NCBI GenBank assembly: GCA_964346085.1
Contig: CAYFSZ010000067.1
Location: forward strand, 1-8,061
Source: UBA5436 sp964346085
GTDB lineage: Bacteria; Bacillota; Clostridia; Saccharofermentanales; DTU023
Direction: 5' to 3'
DNA: 8,061 bases
Positions 1-6,074 of this stretch are shown one piece after another. Every line of letters starts with the position of its first letter. Position 1 is the first letter of the stretch. The notes below the pieces were generated by a model that made no database searches, was not told the DNA's origin, and saw nothing but the letters and a program-made list of their open reading frames with translations. Both the position numbers and the translations under genes were made by a program.

Positions 1-2
1 GG

Positions 3-542
3 GAAGGGGAATCTGTTGATTCACTTTTGAATGCAGAAACTTGGCCGAATCAGATACTAGTGATAGCAGATAGTGTATTACTTCAGCCAACTCAATTTTT
101 AACCGATACAATTCCAAATATAAGAATCAACGCAGAAGGTTTTAGAACATACCCACAAGGTGTCGATACGCTAAGACAGGAATTAGAAGCAAATCCAGAT
201 ATTGATGTTTGTGTCATCGCCTTAGGAACAAACCATGCTCACTTCGAAGAACAATTGGTTGTTGATATGATGAATGACATTAGAAGTGGACAAAGAGTCA
301 TTTGGGTAACTCCTTTCAATCGAGATAATCCAGAAGTGAATATTTCGGATACAATCAGAAAATTAGCATCTAATTACCCATATCTGTCAGTTATGGATTG
401 GGACAAATTCTCAAGTGCACATGTCGATCTATTTGATGGAACTGATGGAATCCATTTTGGTTGGATTGATGAAGCTAACAATGCTTACCGTAATTTATTG
501 ATTGAATCTATTAATGAAGTAATGGAAAAAACTGCAAAATAG
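3..542 (+). CDS. OatA-like O-acyltransferase, C-terminal SGNH domain (5'-truncated by window edge)
   Basis: This is the last 179 codons of a surface-polymer O-acyltransferase; the frame is open to the left edge, so the TTG at 27 is not a credible start and the gene begins outside the window. The visible part is an SGNH (GDSL-like) domain, which in OatA-type enzymes sits outside the membrane and transfers an acetyl group to peptidoglycan or another wall polymer. The blocks are visible in order: ADSV (nucleophile Ser codon 72-74), NAEGF (block II Gly), ALGTN (block III Asn) and DGIHF (catalytic Asp and His). It aligns without obvious gaps to the C-terminus of the complete acyltransferase at 1264-3150, with roughly half the residues identical by eye, so the two are paralogues. 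The Gly normally before Asp-Ser is Ala here. The acetyl donor domain and the exact substrate cannot be judged from this fragment. Confidence 0.85.
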   Translation, partial: EGESVDSLLNAETWPNQILVIADSVLLQPTQFLTDTIPNIRINAEGFRTYPQGVDTLRQELEANPDIDVCVIALGTNHAHFEEQLVVDMMNDIRSGQRVIWVTPFNRDNPEVNISDTIRKLASNYPYLSVMDWDKFSSAHVDLFDGTDGIHFGWIDEANNAYRNLLIESINEVMEKTAK

Positions 543-628
543 ATTAATTTAATGTTATCCGATTAATAAAATTCAAAAGCTACCATTTGACATATACAGA
601 TAGAATCAGGAAAAGTAAACATTTATAA

Positions 629-657
629 TTGACAAGATATTACTTAATCGATAGGAT
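629..657 (+). promoter_or_regulatory. Sigma-A promoter for the MORN gene and acyltransferase
   Basis: A perfect -35 box TTGACA (629-634) is followed after 17 nt by TAGGAT (652-657), a 4/6 match to TATAAT. Transcription would start near 664, giving a leader of about 100 nt before the ATG at 768, or about 40 nt before the alternative GTG at 702. It is the best promoter candidate between the two acyltransferase genes. Confidence 0.6.
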
Positions 658-732
658 TATCTTTATGCATTAATTTCAGCTGATGTACGAATGTTTTAGC
701 TGTGATTATATTTAATATTTTAGAAAATTTGT

Positions 733-756
733 GTTTCGCAAAATCATTTGTGAAAC
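733..756 (+). promoter_or_regulatory. Leader hairpin with T-rich tail, possible attenuator or weak terminator
   Basis: GTTTCGCAAA (733-742) and TTTGTGAAAC (747-756) form a 10-bp stem with one G-U pair around the 4-nt loop ATCA, followed directly by TTTTATT. The hairpin lies between the promoter at 629-657 and the ATG at 768. It could terminate readthrough from the upstream acyltransferase gene, attenuate the downstream genes, or limit ribosome access to the start codon. The T-tail is short, so termination would be weak. Confidence 0.4.
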
Positions 757-767
757 TTTTATTACAA

Positions 768-1262
768 ATGAGACGTAATTTATTTTTGACTATATACCAA
801 ATAGTGGTTTTACTTATGATGCTAATTAGCATCTTTTTTCTAATTTTACCCGAAAAGGACGTTCGAGTTGAAAATTATCCATTTCAAAATGAAATGACTT
901 ATTCAGGTATGCTTCAACAACAGAAGTTCTCTGGAGAAGGAACTCTTGAATACCAAAATAATGGAACTTATCAAGGTACTTTTTATGATGGGCGCATGAT
1001 TGGAGAGGGTAAATTTTCTACGATTAATTGGACATATGAGGCTTCATTCCTCCCAGGAGAACCGAATCGTAATATTGTCATCAAGAATGAGAAAGGTGAA
1101 TTGTGGTCGATGATAGATGGCAAATGGATGAGAATTAAAGATGAACAAGAAAATTCTGAAAATACGATTGGACAAACAATTCAGATTGGTGATATGAGTA
1201 ATCAGGATCAATCGAACGACATTAACCATACTATTAAATTAGAACAGGACAGCACAGACTAA
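768..1262 (+). CDS. Membrane-anchored MORN-repeat protein
   Basis: This 164-residue protein has no recognised named homologue here, but its layout is clear. A short basic start (MRR) is followed by one strongly hydrophobic segment at residues about 6-28, without an obvious cleavage site, so it is probably a signal anchor with the rest outside the cell. Residues about 45-83 hold two MORN-like repeats, seen as YSG...GEGTLEY and YQGTFYDG...GEGKF. The C-terminal 35 residues are polar, rich in Gln, Asn and Asp, and look disordered. The frame extends upstream to a GTG at 702; I prefer ATG 768 because it gives a normal membrane-anchor N-terminus and leaves the hairpin at 733-756 untranslated. Neither start has a good ribosome binding site. 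The stop is 1 nt before the next ATG, so it is cotranscribed with, and may assist, the acyltransferase. That partnership is inferred only from position. Confidence 0.75.
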   Translation: MRRNLFLTIYQIVVLLMMLISIFFLILPEKDVRVENYPFQNEMTYSGMLQQQKFSGEGTLEYQNNGTYQGTFYDGRMIGEGKFSTINWTYEASFLPGEPNRNIVIKNEKGELWSMIDGKWMRIKDEQENSENTIGQTIQIGDMSNQDQSNDINHTIKLEQDSTD

Positions 1263-1263
1263 G

Positions 1264-3150
1264 ATGACAAAAATAAGTAATGCAATAAACCATCATAAAA
1301 GAATCAAAGGTCTAAATATTATCCGTACTTTTGCAATGGTTTTGATTTTGATTTATCATTTTGCTCCACAGTTATTGTCAGGTGGATTCTTAGCGGTTAA
1401 TGTATTCTTTGTGTTTAGTGGATTTTTAGTACATAAATCCTTAATAGGAAAGCTAGAAGCTACTAATGAACTCGATTTGAAAGCGTATTATAATAAACGA
1501 TTCATCAAATTGATACCAGCATATTTTGTTATGTTATTGATCAGTTTAGCATTACTTTTTATCGTCAATGTAGATTATCGAGTTGATATTTTAAAACAAG
1601 TCGCAGCAGCTTTTTCATTCCAAACAAATTGGTATGAAATTTTGACAGGTGGCTCATATGAAGCTCAATTCATCAAGCATATCTTCGTTCATACTTGGTT
1701 TATTTCAGTGCAAATGCATTTTTATATAATTTGGCCATTAGTACTGCAATTGCTTTGGACTTCACAATATAGAAAAAATAGTCTACAAAAGATGAATCTT
1801 GTTAAGGCTACTGTACTGATTTTGATGGTGTTAAGTTATGGATTATTGATAGTTGGAAGTCTAACAAAAGTACTTGATACGTCATTTTTATACTTTAGCG
1901 ACTTTACACGCTTTTCGTCATTCTTATTGGGGGCGTATTTTGTACATATAGAGAAATCAATCAAGGATATTAAAGTTCCTTCTGGATTCATTATTCCTGT
2001 TTTCATGCTTATCATGCTTGGGTTCAGTGTCATCACAAAATATGAGTCAACGACTACCTTCAGCGTGATTATGCCACTGGTTGATTTGCTAAGCATTTCA
2101 GTATTATTTGCTTGTCAACATCCAAAAAGAAAAATATGGGAGGGGAAATTATTTCGATATTTAACACAAGCAAATTATGGAATTTACTTGTTCCATTGGC
2201 CACTTTTTGTCATCTTCAGTGCTTTGTTCCCAAAGTACGGTTGGGTTTACGCGATAATTGGAACGACAGGGCTGGTCATCGGCAATCTTTTCGTTTGGGA
2301 GCCCATGTTCCAAGCTGAAAATAAAAAAATAGAGAAGAACAGATTCAACAGAATTATAAGTATGTCATCGGTCTTATTTCTTATTGTGTTATTAACATCT
2401 TTCTTGAATCATACAGATCCGAAAATTCTTTCTCTTGAAAAATCTCTATGGGAAAGTTCTGTTCAGCAAGATTTTAACAAAATTATGGAAGACAAGAAAA
2501 TTTTGGATGAGTTCCTTGAAAGGGAAGAGAAAAAACGTCAGGCAAAGCTTTTGGAAGAGCAAAAAGAAACAGATCGAAAAGCAGAAGAGGAATATAATCG
2601 CTTAATTCAAGAAATGGAAGAGAAAGAAGCAGAGAAAAAAGATGCAGAGTGGCCGAATCAAATTTTGTTGATAGGTGATAGTGTGTTAATTACACCAGCT
2701 GAGAATTTGCAAAAAAACATTCCAAATTTGCGTGTTAATGCAGAAGGGTTTCGAAGATTGGATCAGGGAGTAGGAATATTAAAAAGCGAGCTCGATGCGA
2801 ATTCACAAATTGATGCTGTTGTGATTGCACTAGGAACGAATTCAATCCAAGAGCCTACTGACGATCTAGTTAGTATGATGGATTTAATCAAAACAGGTCA
2901 AAGAGTCATTTGGGTAACGCCGTATAATTCTGCTTTCCCAGAGAGTAAAGTTGCTCGAATCATGAGAGAATTGTCCGCGAATTATCCATTTGTCACGGTT
3001 ATGGATTGGGAAACTTTTGCGAGAGAGCATCCTGATCTTTATTCGGATACTGATGGTGTCCATTTTGGATCCAAAGAAATCACAAATAATGCCTATGCTA
3101 ACCTGTTAACGAATGCAATACATGAAGCAATGCAAAAAGCAGCAAAATGA
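1264..3150 (+). CDS. OatA-like O-acyltransferase (acyltransferase-3 plus SGNH domains)
   Basis: This complete 628-residue enzyme has the two-domain OatA architecture: an integral membrane acyltransferase-3 domain that passes acetyl groups across the membrane, and an extracytoplasmic SGNH domain that places them on the acceptor. Residues about 17-382 hold roughly ten or eleven hydrophobic segments and family landmarks: Arg21 and His32 in the first segment, VFFVFSGFLV (47-56), HTWFISVQMHFY (143-154) and GIYLFHWPL (306-314). Residues about 405-460 are a Lys/Glu-rich probable coiled-coil spacer. The SGNH domain follows, with Ser473 (GDS), Gly495, Asn526 (GTN) and Asp597/His600 (DGVHF), all intact. 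The length is typical for the family. The acceptor may be peptidoglycan MurNAc, as for OatA, or a teichoic acid or polysaccharide; the sequence does not decide. The gene starts 1 nt after the MORN gene and lacks a strong ribosome site at ideal spacing, suggesting translational coupling. Confidence 0.9.
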   Translation: MTKISNAINHHKRIKGLNIIRTFAMVLILIYHFAPQLLSGGFLAVNVFFVFSGFLVHKSLIGKLEATNELDLKAYYNKRFIKLIPAYFVMLLISLALLFIVNVDYRVDILKQVAAAFSFQTNWYEILTGGSYEAQFIKHIFVHTWFISVQMHFYIIWPLVLQLLWTSQYRKNSLQKMNLVKATVLILMVLSYGLLIVGSLTKVLDTSFLYFSDFTRFSSFLLGAYFVHIEKSIKDIKVPSGFIIPVFMLIMLGFSVITKYESTTTFSVIMPLVDLLSISVLFACQHPKRKIWEGKLFRYLTQANYGIYLFHWPLFVIFSALFPKYGWVYAIIGTTGLVIGNLFVWEPMFQAENKKIEKNRFNRIISMSSVLFLIVLLTSFLNHTDPKILSLEKSLWESSVQQDFNKIMEDKKILDEFLEREEKKRQAKLLEEQKETDRKAEEEYNRLIQEMEEKEAEKKDAEWPNQILLIGDSVLITPAENLQKNIPNLRVNAEGFRRLDQGVGILKSELDANSQIDAVVIALGTNSIQEPTDDLVSMMDLIKTGQRVIWVTPYNSAFPESKVARIMRELSANYPFVTVMDWETFAREHPDLYSDTDGVHFGSKEITNNAYANLLTNAIHEAMQKAAK

Positions 3151-3224
3151 TTTTTGGGAAGCGGGAATTATTATTCTGAAATTCAAATTTTTACGATTGA
3201 AAACTATAAAAATTTCTCTAACTC

Positions 3225-3245
3225 TGTTATAAATAATACATAACA
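3225..3245 (+). promoter_or_regulatory. Extended -10 promoter with overlapping dyad ahead of nqrB
   Basis: TGTTATAAA (3225-3233) is an extended -10 element (TGn plus TATAAA). No good -35 lies 16-18 nt upstream; TTGAAA at 3197-3202 is too far away, at 25 nt. Transcription would start near 3240, about 45 nt before nqrB. An inverted repeat TGTTAT (3225-3230) / ATAACA (3240-3245) with a 9-nt spacer covers the -10 and the expected start point, so a repressor could bind there. No terminator is evident between the acyltransferase gene and this site, so readthrough is possible. Confidence 0.45.
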
Positions 3246-3284
3246 ATTTATTAGTTTGTTGAAAAAACATAGAAAGAGAATCGT

Positions 3285-4253
3285 ATGAAGTTAAAGTCTT
3301 ATTTAATGAGACAAAAAATGATGACAAAGGTATTGATTTCGATCTTCCCAATTGCATTACTTTCCATCTTCATGTATGGTTGGCGCGTTCTCGTGTTGTT
3401 TGCAATCGTCTCAATTTTTGGCTGCTTAACAGAGTATTTTATTAATCGTATGATACAAGGTGAAAAAGCGAAAGTAACAGAATCAGTATTTGTTACTTGT
3501 GCTTTATTTACGTTATCATTACCTGCGACCATTCCATTTTGGGTTGCCATTGTTGGAATCATTTTTGGAGTCCTCTTTGGCAAAATGATATTTGGAGGTT
3601 TTAGTCGCAATATTTTCAATCCAGCATTAGTTGGTCGAGCCTTTATATACATTGGTTTCCCGACCTACATGACGATGCAATGGGCTCAACCTGAGGTTTC
3701 ATTCCCTGGCGGATTTGCAAAGTTTGCTCCTGCCGCAGATGCAATAAGTTCATCAACACCGATGATTGATATAGCAAGTGGTGAGGCAGCTCCATCTTTA
3801 GGGACAATGTTTTCTGGTTTTCATGCAGGCTCCATGGGAGAAACATCAATTTTATTGATTCTAGTGGGAGCCATTTATTTAGTTGCAACAAAGACAGCAT
3901 CATGGAAAATTATGGTTTCGACAATTGTTAGTGCTGCTGCAACTACAGGAATATTCTCATTATTTACAGATAACGCAATGCCGATTGCACCTGCGATGTT
4001 AACAGGAGGTTTATTCTTTGCCGCTATCTTTATGGCAACAGATCCTGTAACTGCGCCAAAAACAGATCTAGCAAGAGTTATTATTGGGGCATTAATTGGT
4101 TTCTGTACAGTCGTTATTCGTACATTTGGTTTGTTCACTGAAGGCGCGATGTTTGCAGTTTTGATTGCGAATGCATTTACTCCATTAGTAGAACGTGAAA
4201 TTCGAGAGATTAAAGCGAATAAAAAAGCGAAAGCAGAGGAGGCAAAAGCATGA
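3285..4253 (+). CDS. nqrB: Na+-NQR-type NADH:quinone oxidoreductase subunit B (NqrB/RnfD family)
   Basis: This 322-residue polytopic membrane subunit belongs to the NqrB/RnfD family; NqrB carries a covalent FMN and riboflavin and forms part of the cation path. Hydrophobic segments start at residue about 15 and continue to about 300. Family landmarks are SLPATIPFW (78-86), GKMIFGGFSRNIFNPALVGR (99-118), GSMGETSILLILVG (182-195) and MATDPVTAP (250-258). The flavinylation site appears as D152-A-I-S-S-S-T158, where the usual SGAT core reads SSST; Thr158 is the likely FMN attachment residue. At 322 residues it is shorter than proteobacterial NqrB (about 410) and nearer to RnfD. I call it NqrB because NqrF, and not RnfB or RnfC, is encoded downstream. 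It is the first gene of the operon, with only a weak purine-rich ribosome site (AAAGAGAA). The last residues are a Lys/Glu/Ala-rich cytoplasmic tail, and the stop overlaps nqrC by 4 nt. Confidence 0.9.
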   Translation: MKLKSYLMRQKMMTKVLISIFPIALLSIFMYGWRVLVLFAIVSIFGCLTEYFINRMIQGEKAKVTESVFVTCALFTLSLPATIPFWVAIVGIIFGVLFGKMIFGGFSRNIFNPALVGRAFIYIGFPTYMTMQWAQPEVSFPGGFAKFAPAADAISSSTPMIDIASGEAAPSLGTMFSGFHAGSMGETSILLILVGAIYLVATKTASWKIMVSTIVSAAATTGIFSLFTDNAMPIAPAMLTGGLFFAAIFMATDPVTAPKTDLARVIIGALIGFCTVVIRTFGLFTEGAMFAVLIANAFTPLVEREIREIKANKKAKAEEAKA

Positions 4254-4849
4254 AGCAAGGGTATCGTTATACTATTATCTTTACACTTATTGTCAGCTTA
4301 GTGTTTACCTTAGTTTTAGCAGTCGCCAATACTTTACTGAAACCGAGAATCGATGCTAATGCTGAACTTGCAGAACAAAGAGCGATCATGGATAGTCTTG
4401 GCATGGACAAAGAAGGGGAGGCTGCACAAATTCAGCAACGTTTTAACGAATCTGTTGAAATGGGTGAAGCAAAGTCATTCCACTATTATCGTCAAGTAAA
4501 TAGCAGTGGTGAGACGGAAGGCTATGCGATTCCATTTGTTGGTTCTGGTTTATGGGGAAGCATCCATGGATATTTAGGGGTAACACCTGGACTTGATCAA
4601 ATGAAAGGTATCGTCTTTACATCTCAAAATGAAACACCAGGTTTAGGTGGACGTATTGAAGAAGATTGGTTCCGTGAACAATTTAGAGGTGTTGAAATTC
4701 CAGCAGATGCATTGATGGAATATGGAGCACAAACTTCTGGTCAAAATGTGGATGCAATTTCAGGTGCAACCCAAACTTCTAATGCAGTAATACGAATAAT
4801 TAATCAAGTCATTGCTGACCAATTACCTGAAATGGAAGGAGTAAAATAG
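4250..4849 (+). CDS. nqrC: Na+-NQR-type subunit C, covalent-FMN protein (NqrC/RnfG family)
   Basis: This 199-residue protein has one N-terminal membrane segment (residues about 8-30) followed by an extracytoplasmic FMN-binding domain. The canonical flavinylation motif D168-A-I-S-G-A-T174 is present; Thr174 would be joined to FMN through a phosphoester bond by an ApbE-type flavin transferase, which is not encoded in this window. Other family landmarks are GSGLWGSIHGYLGV (98-111) and TPGLGGRI (129-136). In the complex it relays electrons between the intramembrane iron site and the NqrB FMN. The ATG overlaps the nqrB stop (ATGA) and has a strong GAGGAGG site at 4236-4242, 7 nt ahead, inside the nqrB tail codons, so translation is coupled. 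Its length is somewhat below that of proteobacterial NqrC (about 255). Confidence 0.93.
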   Translation: MKQGYRYTIIFTLIVSLVFTLVLAVANTLLKPRIDANAELAEQRAIMDSLGMDKEGEAAQIQQRFNESVEMGEAKSFHYYRQVNSSGETEGYAIPFVGSGLWGSIHGYLGVTPGLDQMKGIVFTSQNETPGLGGRIEEDWFREQFRGVEIPADALMEYGAQTSGQNVDAISGATQTSNAVIRIINQVIADQLPEMEGVK

Positions 4850-5467
4850 ATGGCTGTTGAAAAAACTTCAAGTATTATTAAACGCAGTTTATTTAACGAG
4901 AATCAAGTTTTAGTTCAGATTCTCGGGATTTGTTCTTCTTTGGCAGTCACGAACTCCATGAAGAATTCGATGGTTATGGGGCTTGGTGTTACGTTTGCTA
5001 CTGCACTTTCCTCATTGACATTATCAGCAATGAGGAAATTCATCCCGAATCGTGTGCGTATGATTGTACAAACGCTGGTTATTGCTGCTTATGTTATTTT
5101 AGTTGACATTATTCTTAAAGCATATTTGCCAGATGTATCTAAACAATTAGGACCATATGTAGGCTTGATTATTACAAACTGTATCGTCATGGGTAGAGCC
5201 GAAGCATATTCGGCAAAAAATCCTCCAATTCCATCATTTATGGATGGTATGTTTGCGGGATTAGGTTATACGATGGTGTTGCTCATGGTTGCTTTCATTA
5301 GAGAAATCCTTGGTTTCGGAACAATTTTCGGTATTCAAGTGATGCCTGCTTCATTCGAAACATGGACAATCATGATTATGCCACCGTCAGCATTCTTCAT
5401 CATTGGTGTATTGATTTGGATCTTTACAGCTAGATCCTTGAAAAAGGTAGAAAAGGAGAAAAAATAA
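4850..5467 (+). CDS. nqrD: Na+-NQR-type subunit D (NqrD/RnfE family)
   Basis: This 205-residue polytopic membrane protein has about six hydrophobic segments. It pairs with NqrE in an inverted-topology arrangement, and conserved cysteines of the two subunits hold an iron centre in the middle of the membrane. Both cysteines are present: Cys28 in LGICSSLAVTN (26-36) and Cys111 in IITNCIVMGRAEAY (107-120). The NCIVMGRAEAY signature is more typical of NqrD than of RnfE, and the length is normal for NqrD. The start codon follows the nqrC stop with no gap; AAGGAG at 4836-4841 is 8 nt ahead. A short Lys/Glu-rich cytoplasmic tail ends the protein. Confidence 0.93.
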   Translation: MAVEKTSSIIKRSLFNENQVLVQILGICSSLAVTNSMKNSMVMGLGVTFATALSSLTLSAMRKFIPNRVRMIVQTLVIAAYVILVDIILKAYLPDVSKQLGPYVGLIITNCIVMGRAEAYSAKNPPIPSFMDGMFAGLGYTMVLLMVAFIREILGFGTIFGIQVMPASFETWTIMIMPPSAFFIIGVLIWIFTARSLKKVEKEKK

Positions 5468-6063
5468 TGGTCTATTCAACAATCAGTCCTTGGGTCATAT
5501 TCTTCGCTTCTATTATTACAAGTAATATGATTTTTTCTAACTTCCTTGGAATGTGCTCTTTTATCAGTGTATCCTCGGAATTTAAAACTGCCTCAGGTTT
5601 AGGGAAAGCGGTTACAGTTGTACTTGTTTTAACCAACACAATCAACTGGTTAATTCATCGCTTTGTTATTTATCCTTTAGGCATTGATTATATGTCAAAT
5701 ATTGTTTTCATCATGGTTATCGCTGCAACAGTGCAAATTCTAGAATTATTCTTGGATCGTTATGCACCAGATTTACACGCGAATCTAGGGATTTTCTTGC
5801 CGTTGATAACAGTTAACTGTGCAATCTTAGGTTCTACCTTATTCATGGTTATCAGATCCTATAATTTCTTACAATCTATTTTGTTTGGAGTTGGTTCAGG
5901 ATTAGGATGGTGGTTAGCGATTTGTATGTTGGCTGCAATTAGAGAGAAATTGGCCAAAGTAAAATTGCCTCTCGGTTTGAGTGGTCCGGCTCTTACTTTC
6001 TTGATTACCGGAATCATGGCAATGGCCTTTGTTGGATTCTCAGGAATCTTTACTGTTCAATAG
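5467..6063 (+). CDS. nqrE: Na+-NQR-type subunit E (NqrE/RnfA family)
   Basis: This 198-residue membrane protein with about six hydrophobic segments is homologous to NqrD and is the second half of the intramembrane iron-binding pair. The key cysteines are Cys30 in NFLGMCSF (25-32) and Cys118 in ITVNCAILG (114-122); both are present. The length matches NqrE (198 residues in Vibrio). The ATG overlaps the nqrD stop by 1 nt (TAATG), and AAGGAG at 5453-5458 lies 8 nt ahead, so coupled translation and equal stoichiometry with NqrD are expected. RnfA would be the alternative name, but the NqrF gene that follows favours the Nqr assignment. Confidence 0.92.
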   Translation: MVYSTISPWVIFFASIITSNMIFSNFLGMCSFISVSSEFKTASGLGKAVTVVLVLTNTINWLIHRFVIYPLGIDYMSNIVFIMVIAATVQILELFLDRYAPDLHANLGIFLPLITVNCAILGSTLFMVIRSYNFLQSILFGVGSGLGWWLAICMLAAIREKLAKVKLPLGLSGPALTFLITGIMAMAFVGFSGIFTVQ

Positions 6064-6074
6064 GGGGATAAATT

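Noticed and set aside
27..542. TTG at 27 as the start of a stand-alone SGNH protein
   Set aside because: The frame is open to the left edge, there is no ribosome site before the TTG, and the paralogue shows that this domain is the C-terminus of a longer protein.
587..592. A perfect TTGACA suggesting a second promoter after the left acyltransferase gene
   Set aside because: The sequence 16-18 nt downstream (around 609-616) is purine-rich and has no -10-like box. The TTGACA at 629 has a correctly spaced partner and is preferred.
702..767. N-terminal extension of the MORN protein from GTG at 702
   Set aside because: It would add 22 residues before a normal basic signal-anchor start, has no ribosome site, and would translate through the hairpin. 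It cannot be fully excluded.
3185..3215. 9-bp inverted repeat AAATTTTTA / TAAAAATTT as a terminator of the acyltransferase gene
   Set aside because: The stem is all A-T with a 13-nt loop and no T-tract after it, so it would be weak. It is likely chance in an AT-rich gap.
3255..3269. TTTGTTGAAAAAACA upstream of nqrB as an Fnr- or Rex-type site
   Set aside because: The arms are only 4-5 bp and match neither the TTGAT-N4-ATCAA nor the TTGTGAA/TTGTTAA consensus pattern.
3875..4258. Long open frames on the minus strand inside nqrB (also 3299-3652 and 3643-3903)
   Set aside because: They lie opposite a clearly coding, family-matching gene, have no ribosome sites and show no protein family features. 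They are shadows of nqrB.
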